Origin: Rhodoferax sp. AJA081-3
GTDB taxonomy: Bacteria > Pseudomonadota > Gammaproteobacteria > Burkholderiales > Burkholderiaceae_C
Length of the DNA: 64,000 nt
Assembly (NCBI RefSeq): GCF_017798165.1
Contig: NZ_CP059068.1
Coordinates: forward strand, 1 to 64,000
Reading direction: 5' to 3'
In this document: in pieces, positions 1-9,686 of the stretch
Numbering within the stretch: the stretch's first letter is position 1
How the letters are laid out: every line of letters starts with the position of its first letter
Program-made: the position numbers and the translations under genes
Notes under the pieces: generated by a model
The model's database searches: none
The model's input: only the letters and a program-made list of their open reading frames with translations
What the model was told of the DNA's origin: nothing

Positions 1-1122
1 ATGGTTGATGAAAAATGTTTGGTGCTGGGCATCGAGTCCTCGTGTGATGAAACCGGTGTGGCCCTGGTCCAATGGCAGGGTCAGGCCATGCCCACCTTGT
101 TGTCACACGCGCTGTACAGCCAGATCGACATGCACCAGGCATTTGGCGGTGTGGTGCCCGAATTGGCCAGCCGCGACCACATCCGCCGGGTATTGCCGCT
201 GACCAACGAGGTGCTGGAAGCCAGTGGTCGGACACTGGCCGATGTGGACATCGTGGCATACACCCGTGGTCCGGGGTTGGCCGGTGCCCTGTTGGTGGGG
301 GCCGGTGTGGCGTGTGCATTGGGCGCGGCTCTGGACAAACCAGTGCTTGGTGTGCACCACCTGGAAGGGCATTTGTTGTCGCCTTTTCTCAGCGCAGACC
401 CGCCGCAGTTTCCGTTTGTGGCCCTGCTGGTGTCTGGCGGGCATACACAACTGATGCGGGTGGATGGGGTAGGGCGTTACGAACTCTTGGGCGAGACGAT
501 TGACGATGCGGCGGGTGAGGCTTTCGACAAGTCCGCCAAGCTGATGGGCTTGGGGTATCCGGGTGGGCCGGCTCTGGCCAAAATGGCGGAGCAGGGTGAC
601 CCCACGGCCTACAAACTGCCGCGACCCTTGTTGCACAGTGGCAATCTGGATTTTTCGTTCGCGGGGCTCAAGACTGCGGTGTTAGTCCAGGCGCAACGTA
701 TGGTGGCGTCGGAGGCGGCCTTGGCGGCCGGTCTGCCCGCACCCAGTGCCCAGCCCAATGGTGGCAGCACCGAAGGTTTTGGGGCCTTGCCCTTGCAGCA
801 GCGCAATGACTTGGCAGCATCTACACAGGCTGCCATCGTCGAAGTGCTGGTGAAAAAATCCCTGGCGGCGCTGAAACAAACCGGTTTGCAGCGTTTGGTG
901 GTGGCCGGTGGTGTGGGAGCTAACCGCAGCCTGCGCGAGCAGCTGAATGCGGCCTGCGCCAAACGCCATGTGCGGGTGCATTACCCGGAGCTGCATTTGT
1001 GCACCGACAACGGTGCCATGATTGCCATGGCCGCTGCCATGCGCCTGCAAAGTGGCCTGCAGCAGGCTACCAGGACCTATGCGTTTGATGTCAAACCGCG
1101 TTGGCCGCTGGATAGCCTGTAA
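1..1122 (+). CDS. tsaD: tRNA N6-threonylcarbamoyladenosine transferase TsaD
   Basis: TsaD is the catalytic subunit of the cytoplasmic complex (with TsaB and TsaE) that transfers the threonylcarbamoyl group made by TsaC onto A37 of ANN-decoding tRNAs. The 373-residue product opens with the ASKHA nucleotide-binding signature [10 protein letters not shown] (residues 10-19), has the metal-binding HxxxH at H120/H124 (HHLEGH) and a further nucleotide loop SGGHTQL. It is longer than the roughly 340-residue E. coli protein because of an Ala/Gly/Pro-rich insertion around residues 234-265. The window begins exactly on the ATG, so the ribosome-binding site and promoter are out of view. It converges on the hsp20 gene with a 6-bp gap. 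Family assignment is certain. Confidence 0.97.
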   Translation: MVDEKCLVLGIESSCDETGVALVQWQGQAMPTLLSHALYSQIDMHQAFGGVVPELASRDHIRRVLPLTNEVLEASGRTLADVDIVAYTRGPGLAGALLVGAGVACALGAALDKPVLGVHHLEGHLLSPFLSADPPQFPFVALLVSGGHTQLMRVDGVGRYELLGETIDDAAGEAFDKSAKLMGLGYPGGPALAKMAEQGDPTAYKLPRPLLHSGNLDFSFAGLKTAVLVQAQRMVASEAALAAGLPAPSAQPNGGSTEGFGALPLQQRNDLAASTQAAIVEVLVKKSLAALKQTGLQRLVVAGGVGANRSLREQLNAACAKRHVRVHYPELHLCTDNGAMIAMAAAMRLQSGLQQATRTYAFDVKPRWPLDSL

Positions 1123-1128
1123 ACAGTT

Positions 1129-1509
1129 TTACTGGATCGCCAGTTCAGCGGCGTTGCTGACGGGAACTTTCTTGACCAGCTTCAGGGTCAACACGCCGTG
1201 TTCCAGCTTGGCTTCGCTGGTGGCGGTGTCGATGTCCAGTGGCAATTCATACGCGGCGTTGTAACGGCGGGGTGCGCCTTCCTTGCTGCTGATGCGTACC
1301 ACAGCGCCTTCGATGGCGATGCTCAGTTGGTCCTTGGCAATGCCGGGCACGTCCAGGGTCAGTGTGAAACTGGTTTCGTCTTGGGTGTAAGTTGCCGCTT
1401 TGTTGGTATTGGCGCGCAGTGCTTCGTCCATGAAACGCTCCAGCGTGCGACCGGTGTTGGCGTAGGCGTGGCGGTTCAGTTGGGGGCGGGCGGTGGTAGC
1501 GAAAAACAT
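1129..1509 (-). CDS. Hsp20/alpha-crystallin family small heat-shock protein
   Basis: Small ATP-independent holdase chaperone of 126 residues that is expected to bind unfolding proteins in the cytoplasm. The alpha-crystallin domain spans roughly residues 38-118, with the usual ending GVLTLKLVKKVPV; a short N-terminal arm precedes it. A C-terminal IxI oligomerisation motif is not obvious, and the protein is shorter than typical IbpA (about 137 residues). A good Shine-Dalgarno (TAGGAG) lies about 8 bases before the ATG on the minus strand. It is divergent from the binding protein at 1604; no sigma-32 promoter or ROSE-type RNA thermometer was recognised in the short gap, but that region was only read by eye. 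Confidence 0.9.
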   Translation of the reverse strand: MFFATTARPQLNRHAYANTGRTLERFMDEALRANTNKAATYTQDETSFTLTLDVPGIAKDQLSIAIEGAVVRISSKEGAPRRYNAAYELPLDIDTATSEAKLEHGVLTLKLVKKVPVSNAAELAIQ

Positions 1510-1603
1510 GGTGGGTACTCCTAGTACACTGCGCGGCTCTCACAGCGAGCGCCGCATGGATCTAAGCTGCGACTCTTCTTCCATTTTTCAAGAAAAAAAT
1601 CAG

Positions 1604-2896
1604 ATGTTTATTCTTAACCGTTGGGTCTTGAAAACCGTATCGGTGGCGCTATGTGCCCTGCCTTTTGCGATGGGTGCAGCCTCTGCGCAAGCGCCGGCTG
1701 CGTCCCCTATCAAACTGGCCATGGTCGAGGCCCTGACTGGGCCAAACGCCAATGCGGGTGAAGCCGTGTTTCGCAACCTGGCCTGGGCGGTGGAGCGTGT
1801 GAATGCGCGTGGTGGGGTGAAACTGCCTGCCGCTGCCGGTGGCAACCAGATGCTGGTGCTGGAGCGCTACGACAGCAAGGGCCAGAACGAAGAAGCCTTG
1901 TCGGTGCTTCGATCGGCCATCGACAACGGCGCGCGGATTGTGCTGCAAGGCAACTCGTCTGCCAATGCAGCGGCCTTGATTGACGCCATCAACAAGCACA
2001 ACGAACGCGATCCGGCGCGCCGTGTGGTGTTCCTGAACTACTCCGCAGTGGACCCGGTGCTGACGAATGAGAAGTGCAGCTATTGGCATTTCCGTTTTGA
2101 TGCCCATGCCGACATGCGAATGGCCGCCCTGATGGACGTCATCAAGGACGACAAGGCACTTAAGGGTGTGTACCTGATTGGCCAGGACTACAGCTTCGGT
2201 CAGTCTGTGTTGCGCGAGGCGCGCCGCCAGTTGGGCGTGCAGCGGCCGGATGTGGCCATTGTTGGTGAGGAGTTGCACCCCATGGCGCGGGTGAAGGACT
2301 TCCTGCCCTATGCCAACAAGATCAAGGCCAGTGGGGCAGGGGCCGTTATCACCGGCAATTGGGGCAATGACCTGACATTGTTGATCAAGGCCGCCAAGGA
2401 TGTGGGTTTTGAAGGCAAGTTCTACACCTTTTATGGCAATGCACTCGGTGCGCCAGCCGCCATTGGCGAGGCTGGTATTGGCAAGGTGGTGGCCGTAGCC
2501 GACTGGTTGCCCAATGTGCAAACCGCCGGCAGCGAAGCCTTTTACAAGTCGTTCCGCGTGCGTTACCCCTTGGCAGCGGACGATTACGTCCACATGCGGA
2601 TGCAGTTGCTGGTCGAAGCCCTGGCGCAGTCCTTGGAGGCTGCGGGCAGTACCGATATCGCAGCGGTTGCGGCGCAACTCGAAAAGGTCAAAGTGAGTCT
2701 GGGCGGCCAATCAGGCAGCATGCGCGCTGCGGACCACCAGTTCCAGCAGCCACTGGTGGTGGGGGTCATGGAGCGCCAGGGGACGCCGGGCGTCAAATTC
2801 GATGTAGAAGGCTCCGGCTACGGATTCCGGGTGGTCAAGACCCTGGCGCCCGAGGCAGCCGAGCTGCCCACCACCTGCAAGATGCAGCGGCCCTGA
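1604..2896 (+). CDS. ABC transporter substrate-binding protein, branched-chain amino acid (LivK-like) type
   Basis: Periplasmic solute-binding protein of the type-I fold (Peripla_BP_6, LivJ/LivK family), which would deliver an amino acid, amide or aromatic substrate to an ABC importer. The 430-residue reading starting at 1604 gives a Sec signal peptide (basic start FILNRW, hydrophobic core, cleavage after GAASAQA). The mature protein begins with the family's typical KLAMVEALTGPNANAGEA region. An upstream in-frame ATG at 1493 would overlap the divergent hsp20 start and bury the signal peptide, so 1604 is preferred. No permease or ATPase gene is adjacent, so it is an orphan here and its ligand cannot be predicted. 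Confidence 0.88.
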   Translation: MFILNRWVLKTVSVALCALPFAMGAASAQAPAASPIKLAMVEALTGPNANAGEAVFRNLAWAVERVNARGGVKLPAAAGGNQMLVLERYDSKGQNEEALSVLRSAIDNGARIVLQGNSSANAAALIDAINKHNERDPARRVVFLNYSAVDPVLTNEKCSYWHFRFDAHADMRMAALMDVIKDDKALKGVYLIGQDYSFGQSVLREARRQLGVQRPDVAIVGEELHPMARVKDFLPYANKIKASGAGAVITGNWGNDLTLLIKAAKDVGFEGKFYTFYGNALGAPAAIGEAGIGKVVAVADWLPNVQTAGSEAFYKSFRVRYPLAADDYVHMRMQLLVEALAQSLEAAGSTDIAAVAAQLEKVKVSLGGQSGSMRAADHQFQQPLVVGVMERQGTPGVKFDVEGSGYGFRVVKTLAPEAAELPTTCKMQRP

Positions 2897-2924
2897 GCCT
2901 TGTGGGCACGGGACTGTGGACGGT

Positions 2925-2955
2925 TTGTACACAGTTTTCCGTATCGGGCTATAAT
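2925..2955 (+). promoter_or_regulatory. Putative sigma-70 promoter of rpsO-pnp
   Basis: A perfect -10 box TATAAT at 2950-2955 is preceded by TTGTAC at 2925-2930 (19-bp spacing, slightly long). It lies 128 bases upstream of rpsO and after the stop of the preceding gene, so it would give a long leader containing the hairpin at 2984-3010. This is a motif match only. Confidence 0.6.
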
Positions 2956-2983
2956 CGACAGGCTTTGCATTCGGCAAGGCGCA

Positions 2984-3010
2984 CGCCAGGAGCAGTTCCA
3001 GCACCTGGCG
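2984..3010 (+). promoter_or_regulatory. Hairpin in the rpsO 5' leader
   Basis: CGCCAGG at 2984-2990 and CCTGGCG at 3004-3010 form a perfect 7-bp stem with a 13-base loop, about 30 bases downstream of the predicted transcription start. Ribosomal protein S15 is known to autoregulate its mRNA through structured leaders in several bacteria. Whether this hairpin is that control element is inference. Confidence 0.4.
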
Positions 3011-3082
3011 CAAGTTCAGAAACCAGGGACTCGCGGCTAATCAATGGTCAGCAGAGGTCCCGACATGACAGGAAATATAGCC

Positions 3083-3349
3083 ATGATCGCATCCAGCATC
3101 AAAGCCGCTGTTGTCAAAGACAACGCCCGCAGCCCATCCGATACCGGCAGCCCAGAAGTGCAAGTTGCATTGCTGACCGCCCGCATCAACGAACTCATGC
3201 CCCACTTCAAGACCCACGCCAAGGACCACCACGGTCGTCGCGGCCTGGTTCGCATGGTTAACACACGTAAGAGCCTGTTGGCCTACCTGAACCGCGTAGA
3301 CCACGACCGTTATGTTGCTCTGATCGCCAAGTTGGGTCTGCGTAAGTAA
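3083..3349 (+). CDS. rpsO: 30S ribosomal protein S15
   Basis: S15 binds the central domain of 16S rRNA and helps start assembly of the 30S platform. The 88-residue protein from the ATG at 3083 has the standard length and hallmark segments: [16 protein letters not shown] near residue 20, [11 protein letters not shown] in the middle, and the GLRK end. An AGGA ribosome-binding site at 3070 supports this start over an upstream in-frame ATG at 3044 or 3065. It is followed by a strong terminator hairpin and then pnp, the classic rpsO-pnp order in which some transcripts stop and others read through. Confidence 0.98.
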   Translation: MIASSIKAAVVKDNARSPSDTGSPEVQVALLTARINELMPHFKTHAKDHHGRRGLVRMVNTRKSLLAYLNRVDHDRYVALIAKLGLRK

Positions 3350-3382
3350 GCTGCGTATATTTAGCGCTGCATCAAATGACAG

Positions 3383-3417
3383 ACGCCTGAGTTAGTTCAC
3401 TAGCTCAGGCGTTTTTT
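3383..3417 (+). terminator. Rho-independent terminator after rpsO
   Basis: ACGCCTGAG at 3383-3391 pairs with CTCAGGCGT at 3404-3412; the stem continues through a wobble pair and TAG/CTA to a TTCA loop, giving about 13 pairs. It is followed by a six-T run. It lies 33 bases past the rpsO stop and probably sets the rpsO to pnp ratio. Confidence 0.9.
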
Positions 3418-3468
3418 ACTTCGGAGACGGCAAAAACAGAGCGAAGCTGTGTCATTCCACGGAAATTG

Positions 3469-3560
3469 GCGGTTTTTTTGAACCGCAATGTGAGTTTCTC
3501 TGGAATGGCATCGTGTTCTGCGTTGTTGCCTCCGGGCTTGGCAGGTGGCCTTTACCTGCC
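3469..3560 (+). promoter_or_regulatory. Structured leader upstream of pnp
   Basis: Two perfect hairpins precede pnp: GCGGTT/AACCGC at 3469-3486 and GGCAGGT/ACCTGCC at 3540-3560, the second ending 19 bases before the Shine-Dalgarno AGGAG at 3580. In E. coli the pnp leader forms a stem cut by RNase III as part of PNPase autocontrol. A similar role here is inference from position and structure only. Confidence 0.4.
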
Positions 3561-3592
3561 AGCGGGTTCCCGCACTATCAGGAGATAAAACA

Positions 3593-5710
3593 ATGAGCAT
3601 TTTCAACAAAGTCACCAAGACCTTCCAATGGGGTCAACACACCGTCACGATGGAAACCGGCGAAATCGCGCGGCAATCCACCGGCGCCGTATTGTTGGAC
3701 ATGGACGGCACCGTCGTTTTGGCCACCGTGGTTGCCAAGACCGAAGGCAAGCCCGGCCAGGATTTTTTCCCCCTGACCGTTGATTACCTGGAAAAGAGCT
3801 ACGCCGCAGGCAAGATCCCCGGCAGCTTCTTTAAACGTGAAGGCCGCCCCAGCGAATTTGAAACGCTGACCAGCCGCCTGATTGATCGCCCCATTCGCCC
3901 CCTGTTCCCCGAAGGTTTCTTCAACGAAGTGCACGTGGTGATCCACACAGTGTCGTTGAACCCTGAAGTGGACGCTGACATCGCTGCGATGATCGCAGTG
4001 AGCGCAGCTCTGTCCATCTCTGGCGTGCCGTTCAACGGCCCCATCGGCGCAGCCCGCGTCGGTTACGTCAATGGCGAATACGTGTTGAACCCTGGCCAGA
4101 CCCAGCGCAAAGACTCCATCATGGATCTGGTCGTTGCCGGTACCGAAGCCGCTGTGCTGATGGTCGAGTCCGAAGCACAACAGCTGTCCGAAGAAATCAT
4201 GCTCGGTGGTGTGGTTTACGGCCACGAACAAAGCGCGATCGCCATCAACGCGATCCACGAACTGGTGCGTGACGCTGGCAAGCCGGTCTGGGACTGGAAA
4301 GCTCCTGCCAAGGACGAAGCCCTGATCGCCAAGATCGACGGTCTGGCCAAAGCCAAGCTGGAAGCTGCTTACCAAATCCGCAACAAGCAAGCCCGTACGC
4401 AAGCTTGCCGCGCTGCCTACTCCGAAGTCATGGCTGCCCTGAAGGCCGACGGCGCTTCTTTCGACGCAGTGGCCATCGAAGGTCTGCTGTTTGAAATCGA
4501 AGCCAAGATCGTTCGCGGCCAGATTCTGGCGGGCGAGCCCCGTATCGACGGCCGCGACACACGCACTGTGCGCGCTATCGAAATCCGCAACAGCGTGCTG
4601 CCCCGTACCCACGGTTCCGCCCTGTTCACCCGTGGTGAAACACAGGCGCTGGTGGTGACCACCCTGGGCACCGAACGTGATGCACAGCGTATCGACGCAC
4701 TCTCCGGCGAATACGAAGACCGCTTCATGCTGCACTACAACATGCCTCCGTTCGCCACTGGCGAAACCGGCCGTGTCGGTACCCCTAAGCGCCGCGAAAT
4801 CGGCCACGGCCGTCTGGCCAAGCGCGCGCTGGCAGCCGTGTTGCCCTCCAAGGAAGACTTCCCGTACACCATGCGTGTGGTTTCCGAAATCACCGAATCC
4901 AACGGCTCTTCGTCGATGGCTTCCGTTTGCGGCGGCTGCCTGTCGCTGATGGACGCTGGTGTGCCTATGAAAGCCCACGTGGCTGGTATCGCCATGGGTC
5001 TGATCAAGGAAGACAACCGCTTCGCGGTGTTGACCGACATTCTGGGTGACGAAGATCACCTGGGTGATATGGACTTCAAGGTCGCCGGCACCACCAACGG
5101 TATTACCGCGCTGCAGATGGACATCAAAATCCAGGGCATCACCAAGGAAATCATGCAAGTCGCTTTGGCCCAAGCCAAGGAAGCGCGCATGCACATTCTG
5201 GGCAAGATGCAAGAAGCGATGGCTGAAGCCAAGACCGAAGTGTCCAACTTCGCACCGCGTCTGTTCACCATGAAGATCAACCCCGAGAAGATCCGTGACG
5301 TGATCGGCAAGGGCGGTTCCGTGATCCGTGCGCTGACCGAAGAAACCGGCACGCAAATCAACATCGACGAAGACGGCACCATCACCATCGCATCGGCTGA
5401 TCCCGCCAAGGCAGAAGAAGCCAAACGCCGCATCGAGCAGATCACGGCTGAAGTCGAAATCGGCAAGGTCTACGAAGGCCCCATCACCAAGCTGCTGGAC
5501 TTCGGTGCCCTGGTGAATCTGCTGCCCGGCAAAGACGGCCTGTTGCACATCAGCCAGATCGCACACGAGCGTGTGGAGAAGGTGTCCGACTACCTGACCG
5601 AAGGCCAGATCATCAAGGTCAAGGTCATGGAAACCGACGAGAAGGGCCGCATCAAGCTGTCCATGAAGGCCCTGTTGGACCGTCCAGTCCAAACTGCAGA
5701 CCAAGGCTAA
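3593..5710 (+). CDS. pnp: Polyribonucleotide nucleotidyltransferase (PNPase)
   Basis: PNPase degrades RNA from the 3' end by phosphorolysis and is a core member of the RNA degradosome. The 705-residue product has two RNase PH domains (about 1-220 and 310-550) separated by an all-helical linker, then a KH domain ([15 protein letters not shown] near residue 563) and an S1 domain ([18 protein letters not shown] near 622). The ATG at 3593 follows AGGAG by 8 bases and gives the usual start [14 protein letters not shown]. Length is normal for betaproteobacteria. A 708-codon antisense open frame across the gene is a codon-bias shadow. Confidence 0.98.
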   Translation: MSIFNKVTKTFQWGQHTVTMETGEIARQSTGAVLLDMDGTVVLATVVAKTEGKPGQDFFPLTVDYLEKSYAAGKIPGSFFKREGRPSEFETLTSRLIDRPIRPLFPEGFFNEVHVVIHTVSLNPEVDADIAAMIAVSAALSISGVPFNGPIGAARVGYVNGEYVLNPGQTQRKDSIMDLVVAGTEAAVLMVESEAQQLSEEIMLGGVVYGHEQSAIAINAIHELVRDAGKPVWDWKAPAKDEALIAKIDGLAKAKLEAAYQIRNKQARTQACRAAYSEVMAALKADGASFDAVAIEGLLFEIEAKIVRGQILAGEPRIDGRDTRTVRAIEIRNSVLPRTHGSALFTRGETQALVVTTLGTERDAQRIDALSGEYEDRFMLHYNMPPFATGETGRVGTPKRREIGHGRLAKRALAAVLPSKEDFPYTMRVVSEITESNGSSSMASVCGGCLSLMDAGVPMKAHVAGIAMGLIKEDNRFAVLTDILGDEDHLGDMDFKVAGTTNGITALQMDIKIQGITKEIMQVALAQAKEARMHILGKMQEAMAEAKTEVSNFAPRLFTMKINPEKIRDVIGKGGSVIRALTEETGTQINIDEDGTITIASADPAKAEEAKRRIEQITAEVEIGKVYEGPITKLLDFGALVNLLPGKDGLLHISQIAHERVEKVSDYLTEGQIIKVKVMETDEKGRIKLSMKALLDRPVQTADQG

Positions 5711-5730
5711 ATCAACGATCTGCTAGCAAT

Positions 5731-5768
5731 TCGATAGCTCCTCAGGTAATACCGACGGGGGCTATCGG
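5731..5768 (+). repeat. CGGGGGCTA-family repeat, copy 1
   Basis: Contains CGATAGCT at 5732 followed by ACGGGGGCTATCGG ending at 5768; shares the GATAGC...CGGGGGCTA layout with seven other copies in the window. It fills the gap between pnp and the oxidoreductase and ends 5 bases before that gene's start codon. This copy is shorter and more diverged than the others. Confidence 0.55.
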
Positions 5769-5773
5769 TTGAA

Positions 5774-6802
5774 ATGGCTATGAGAGTTATTGAAATTCCA
5801 TCCTTTGGCGGCCCGGACGTTCTGCGTCTGGGGGATCGTCCGTTGCCGGTTGCCGGTGCGGGCGAGGTGCTGGTGCGCGTACGCGCGAGCGGCATCAACC
5901 GGCCAGACGTCTTGCAGCGTGCGGGCATGTACCCTGCGCCTGCCGGTGCGTCTGACATTCCAGGGTTGGAAATTGCTGGCGTCATCGAAGGCGGCGATGC
6001 TGAGGCCATGGCGCAAGCCGGCCTGAGCGTGGGCGACCGCGTGTGTGCCTTGGTGGCAGGTGGTGGTTACGCAGAATACTGCGTGGCGCCCATTGGCCAG
6101 TGTCTGCCGGTGCCCCGGGGGTTGAGTGATGTCGAGGCGGCTTCGCTGCCCGAGACATTCTTCACCGTGTGGAGCAATGTGTTTGACCGTGGTGGCTTGC
6201 AAGCCGGTGAAACCCTGCTGGTGCAGGGCGGCACCAGCGGCATTGGTGTCACGGCCATCCAGATCGCCAAGGCCTTGGGTGCCAAGGTGATTGCCACGGC
6301 TGGCAGCGACAAAAAATGTGCCGCCTGCCTGGCGCTGGGCGCGGACCATGCCGTCAACTACAAGACCCAGGATTTCCAGTCTGAGGCCTTGCGCCTGACC
6401 GAAGGCCGTGGTGTCGACGTGGTGCTGGACATGGTGGCTGGCAGTTATGTTGCCAAAGAGGTGCAATGCCTGGCTGAAGATGGCCGTCTGGTCATCATCG
6501 CCGTGCAGGGCGGTGTGCAGGCTGAATTCAATTCTGCCTTGGTGATGCGCAAGCGTCTGACCATCACCGGCTCGACTTTGCGTGCGCGCCCGGTGGCGTT
6601 CAAAGCTGCGATTGCCAAGGCCTGTTTGCAGCAGGTCTGGCCTTTGCTGGCTGCGGGACGCGTCAAGCCGGTGGTGCACAGCGTGTTTCCGGCGGTGGAT
6701 GCAGAGCACACCAGCGGCAGTGGTGCGTCACGGGCGCATGCCCTGATGGAATCCAACCAGCATGTGGGCAAGATTGTTTTGACTTGGGAAGTACAAGCAT
6801 GA
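5774..6802 (+). CDS. NAD(P)H-quinone oxidoreductase, zinc-free MDR (PIG3-like)
   Basis: Member of the zinc-independent medium-chain dehydrogenase/reductase family (quinone reductase/PIG3 branch), which reduces quinones with NADPH in the cytoplasm. The 342-residue protein has the GroES-like N-terminal half ([12 protein letters not shown] near residue 38) and a Rossmann half with the cofactor motif [19 protein letters not shown]. Structural and catalytic zinc cysteines of alcohol dehydrogenases are absent. Starts at 5774 or 5780 are both possible; the first lies directly behind repeat copy 1 and neither has a strong Shine-Dalgarno. The stop overlaps the tpiA start in an ATGA, suggesting translational coupling. 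Confidence 0.88.
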   Translation: MAMRVIEIPSFGGPDVLRLGDRPLPVAGAGEVLVRVRASGINRPDVLQRAGMYPAPAGASDIPGLEIAGVIEGGDAEAMAQAGLSVGDRVCALVAGGGYAEYCVAPIGQCLPVPRGLSDVEAASLPETFFTVWSNVFDRGGLQAGETLLVQGGTSGIGVTAIQIAKALGAKVIATAGSDKKCAACLALGADHAVNYKTQDFQSEALRLTEGRGVDVVLDMVAGSYVAKEVQCLAEDGRLVIIAVQGGVQAEFNSALVMRKRLTITGSTLRARPVAFKAAIAKACLQQVWPLLAAGRVKPVVHSVFPAVDAEHTSGSGASRAHALMESNQHVGKIVLTWEVQA

Positions 6803-7542
6803 AAAAACAGCTGATTGCAGGTAACTGGAAGATGAACGGCTCGTTGCAGTCCAACGCGGCCCTGGTGGCAGCGCTGGCGGCGGGGGCTGGCAGCGCCCAG
6901 TGTCTGGTCGCAGTCTGTGTGCCTGCGCCATATCTGGCACAGGTGCAACTGCTGGTAGCCGGAACCCGTATCGACCTGGGTGCGCAAGACGTGTCCCAGC
7001 ATGAGTCGGGTGCCTTTACCGGCGAAATGTCGGCCGGCATGTTGCGTGAATTTGCGACCCGTTATTGCCTGGTAGGCCACTCGGAGCGCCGCCAATACCA
7101 TGGTGAAACCGACGCCCTGGTTGCAACCAAGGCGCAGCGTGCGCTGGCCGCTGGCATCACGCCGATTGTGTGTGTGGGCGAGACGCTGGCCGAGCGTGAT
7201 GCAGGGCGTACCGAAGAAGTGGTCAAACGCCAGTTGGCGGCGGTGATCCATACCAACGGCCATTGCATCAGTGAGATCGTTGTGGCGTACGAGCCGGTGT
7301 GGGCGATTGGTACCGGCAAGACCGCCAGCCCGGAAGAAGCCCAACAGGTGCACGCCGTGTTGCGCGCACAACTGCAGGCAGCAACCGCGCACGCGGACCG
7401 GGTGCACATTTTGTACGGCGGCAGCATGAACGCGGCCAATGCCGCGCAACTGCTGTCGCAGCCAGACATCGACGGCGGACTGGTCGGGGGCGCGTCCCTC
7501 AAGCCCGCAGACTTTTTATCCATCATTGCCGCAGCGCGCTGA
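6799..7542 (+). CDS. tpiA: Triosephosphate isomerase
   Basis: Interconverts dihydroxyacetone phosphate and glyceraldehyde-3-phosphate in glycolysis and gluconeogenesis. The 247-residue protein shows the active-site lysine in GNWKMNG at its start, the electrophilic histidine in VGHSERR, the catalytic glutamate in [12 protein letters not shown], and the phosphate-binding LYGGSMN region near the end. The ATG at 6799 overlaps the preceding stop by 4 bases; an upstream start at 6784 would lie inside the oxidoreductase and is not needed. secG follows 41 bases later, an arrangement frequent in Burkholderiales. Confidence 0.97.
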   Translation: MKKQLIAGNWKMNGSLQSNAALVAALAAGAGSAQCLVAVCVPAPYLAQVQLLVAGTRIDLGAQDVSQHESGAFTGEMSAGMLREFATRYCLVGHSERRQYHGETDALVATKAQRALAAGITPIVCVGETLAERDAGRTEEVVKRQLAAVIHTNGHCISEIVVAYEPVWAIGTGKTASPEEAQQVHAVLRAQLQAATAHADRVHILYGGSMNAANAAQLLSQPDIDGGLVGGASLKPADFLSIIAAAR

Positions 7543-7583
7543 ACCAGCGCCTGCAGCGAATTTCCCGTTTTTAGGAGTAGAGA

Positions 7584-7940
7584 ATGAATGTTGTATTGAC
7601 GATTATTTTGACGGTTCAGATGTTGTCCGCCTTGGCCATGATCGGTTTGATCCTGGTGCAGCACGGCAAAGGTGCTGATATGGGTGCTGCATTTGGAAGC
7701 GGTGGTTCGGGTAGCCTGTTTGGCGCCAGCGGCAGTGCCAATTTTCTGTCGCGGACAACGGCTGTGGCGGCCACGGTCTTCTTTGTGTGCACATTGGCCT
7801 TGGCCTACTTTGGCAACCTGCGTCCGGCGACATCCTCCAGTGTTCTGGAGAGTGCTGCTGTTGTGGCTCCTGCCACCGCTGAGGCGGCTTCGGCACCTGC
7901 AGTTGCGGCCTCTGGCGTTGGCCAAATCCCTGCAAAATAA
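7584..7940 (+). CDS. secG: Preprotein translocase subunit SecG
   Basis: SecG is a small inner-membrane subunit that supports SecYE/SecA protein export. The 118-residue protein has two membrane segments (about residues 3-22 and 52-72) joined by a loop with the conserved GKGADMGAAFGSGGSGSLFG. The C-terminal 40 residues are an Ala/Ser/Val-rich tail with no clear function, which varies between relatives. A GGAG ribosome-binding site lies 8 bases upstream. It sits between tpiA and tRNA-Leu. Confidence 0.95.
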   Translation: MNVVLTIILTVQMLSALAMIGLILVQHGKGADMGAAFGSGGSGSLFGASGSANFLSRTTAVAATVFFVCTLALAYFGNLRPATSSSVLESAAVVAPATAEAASAPAVAASGVGQIPAK

Positions 7941-8068
7941 TCACAGAGCAATCCCTGTTTTAATTGCCTTGTCCCCGGAGGGCGAGGGGTAAATTCAGGG
8001 TAAACTCTATGCTTGTCTGAAATGCAAAACACCTTCGGGTTCCTCACGCTACGCAGACAAAAAAAGCC

Positions 8069-8153
8069 GCCGTCGTGGTGAAATTGGTAGACACGCTATC
8101 TTGAGGGGGTAGTGGCGAGAGCTGTGCGAGTTCGAGTCTCGCCGACGGCACCA
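8069..8153 (+). tRNA. tRNA-Leu(GAG)
   Basis: An 85-base class-II tRNA: acceptor arms GCCGTCG (8069-8075) and CGACGGC (8143-8149), encoded ACCA at 8150-8153, D-loop AATTGGTAGA, and an extra variable arm. The anticodon stem CTATC/GGTAG encloses the loop TTGAGGG, giving anticodon GAG at 8103-8105 for CUC/CUU leucine codons. The T arm GCGAG-TTCGAGT-CTCGC is standard. It lies between secG and nuoA and may share a transcript with either. Confidence 0.97.
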
Positions 8154-8214
8154 AATGGTATTTGACCTGCTTCGCACGTGAGCAGGCCTGAAATGGTGAT
8201 AAGAAACGCACAAG

Positions 8215-8574
8215 ATGAACCTCGATCAATATCTTCCTGCTCTCTTGTTCATCTTAGTAGGCGTCGCCATCGGCATCGCGCCACAAGCCATTGGCTACAT
8301 CCTAGGCCCCAATAAGCCGGATGACGCAAAAAACTCCCCCTACGAATGCGGCTTCGAGGCGTTTGAAGACGCCCGCATGAAGTTTGACGTTCGTTACTAC
8401 CTTGTTGCTATCCTTTTTATTCTGTTCGACTTGGAAACTGCGTTTCTGTTTCCGTGGGCTGTTGCGCTCAAGGAGCTGGGGTTGTTCGGTTTTCTGATCG
8501 GTTTGGAGTTTGTGGCTGTGCTGACCATTGGCTTTGTGTACATGTGGAAAAAAGGTGCCCTGGACTGGGAGTAA
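8215..8574 (+). CDS. nuoA: NADH-quinone oxidoreductase subunit A
   Basis: First gene of the complex I operon. NuoA (119 residues, three membrane helices) helps anchor the hydrophilic arm near the quinone site. Conserved elements seen are [21 protein letters not shown] after the first helix and the acidic [14 protein letters not shown] in the second. The ATG at 8215 gives the usual [12 protein letters not shown] start. nuoB follows after 3 bases. A small hairpin (CCTGCT/AGCAGG) precedes the gene, downstream of tRNA-Leu. Confidence 0.96.
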   Translation: MNLDQYLPALLFILVGVAIGIAPQAIGYILGPNKPDDAKNSPYECGFEAFEDARMKFDVRYYLVAILFILFDLETAFLFPWAVALKELGLFGFLIGLEFVAVLTIGFVYMWKKGALDWE

Positions 8575-8577
8575 CAA

Positions 8578-9057
8578 ATGATTGAAGGTGTACTAAAAGA
8601 AGGCTTTGTCACCACCAGTTACGACTCGGTGATGAATTGGGCCCGGACCGGTTCGGTGTGGCCCATGACCTTTGGTTTGGCTTGCTGCGCCGTGGAGATG
8701 ATGCACTCCGCCACAGCGCGTTACGACTTGGCCCGCTTTGGTGCCGAAGTGTTCCGTGCCAGTCCGCGCCAGTCCGATCTGATGATTGTGGCGGGCACGT
8801 TGACCAACAAGATGGCGCCAGCGTTTCGCAAGGTCTATGACCAGATGTCGGAGCCACGCCGCGTGATCAGCATGGGGTCGTGCGCCAATGGCGGTGGTTA
8901 TTACCACTACAGTTATTCTGTTGTGCGCGGCTGCGACCGCATCGTGCCCGTGGATGTATACGTGCCCGGCTGCCCACCAACAGCGGAGGCGCTGATCTAC
9001 GGCATCATGCAATTGCAACTCAAGATTCGCCGCACAGAAACCATCGCGCGGGCCTGA
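8578..9057 (+). CDS. nuoB: NADH-quinone oxidoreductase subunit B
   Basis: NuoB holds the terminal [4Fe-4S] cluster N2 that passes electrons to ubiquinone. In the 159-residue product the ligands are visible as the tandem cysteines of [10 protein letters not shown], the cysteine of [10 protein letters not shown], and that of [11 protein letters not shown]. Length is normal for alpha/betaproteobacteria. It is tightly spaced in the operon: 3 bases after nuoA and 8 before nuoC. Confidence 0.97.
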   Translation: MIEGVLKEGFVTTSYDSVMNWARTGSVWPMTFGLACCAVEMMHSATARYDLARFGAEVFRASPRQSDLMIVAGTLTNKMAPAFRKVYDQMSEPRRVISMGSCANGGGYYHYSYSVVRGCDRIVPVDVYVPGCPPTAEALIYGIMQLQLKIRRTETIARA

Positions 9058-9065
9058 AGGGGTTT

Positions 9066-9674
9066 ATGACAACATTTTCCGTAACGCCTGAGACCATTCA
9101 GGCGGCCATTGTTGCGGCCTTGGGTGACAAGTTGCAACGTACATCCATTGCACTGGGTGAGGTTGAAGCCGTGGTGTCTGCGGACAACTACCATGCTGCT
9201 GCGCAAATTTTGCGAGATGACTCTGGTTGCAAGTTTGAGCAGCTGATCGACTTGTGTGGCGTGGACTATTCCGAATACAAAGGCGGCGCCTACGAGGGTC
9301 CGCGTTTTTGTGTGGTCCTTCAGCTCTTGTCCGTCAGCCTGAACCAGCGTTTGCGCCTAAAGGTGTTTGCGACCGATGACGCCATGCCGCTGCTGCAGTC
9401 CGTTACCAATGTTTGGGCCGCTGCAGACTGGTATGAACGTGAAGCCTTTGACCTGTTTGGCATCATGTTTGATGGCCACAATGACTTGCGCCGCATCCTG
9501 ACGGATTATGGTTTCATCGGCCATCCCTTCCGCAAAGACTTCCCCACTACGGGTTATGTGGAGATGCGTTATGACGCCGAGCAGGCGCGCGTCGTGTATC
9601 AGCCCGTCACCATTGAGGCGCGCGAAATTACGCCGCGCATCATCCGTGAAGACAACTATGGGGGCCTGCACTAA
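9066..9674 (+). CDS. nuoC: NADH-quinone oxidoreductase subunit C
   Basis: NuoC (30-kDa subunit) packs against NuoD in the connecting part of complex I and carries no cofactor. The start ATG at 9066, behind AAGGGG, gives a 202-residue protein; a longer open frame back to 8880 lies inside nuoB and is spurious. The family signature is [17 protein letters not shown] around residues 126-142 followed by GHPFRKDFP. Separate nuoC and nuoD genes, not the fused nuoCD of enterobacteria, are as expected for this group. Confidence 0.96.
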   Translation: MTTFSVTPETIQAAIVAALGDKLQRTSIALGEVEAVVSADNYHAAAQILRDDSGCKFEQLIDLCGVDYSEYKGGAYEGPRFCVVLQLLSVSLNQRLRLKVFATDDAMPLLQSVTNVWAAADWYEREAFDLFGIMFDGHNDLRRILTDYGFIGHPFRKDFPTTGYVEMRYDAEQARVVYQPVTIEAREITPRIIREDNYGGLH

Positions 9675-9686
9675 GCGCTTTGAACC

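Noticed and set aside
3578..5704. A 708-codon open frame antisense to pnp.
   Set aside because: Produced by strong codon bias in pnp; its translation is low-complexity in His/Gln/Val/Gly with no family or ribosome-binding site.
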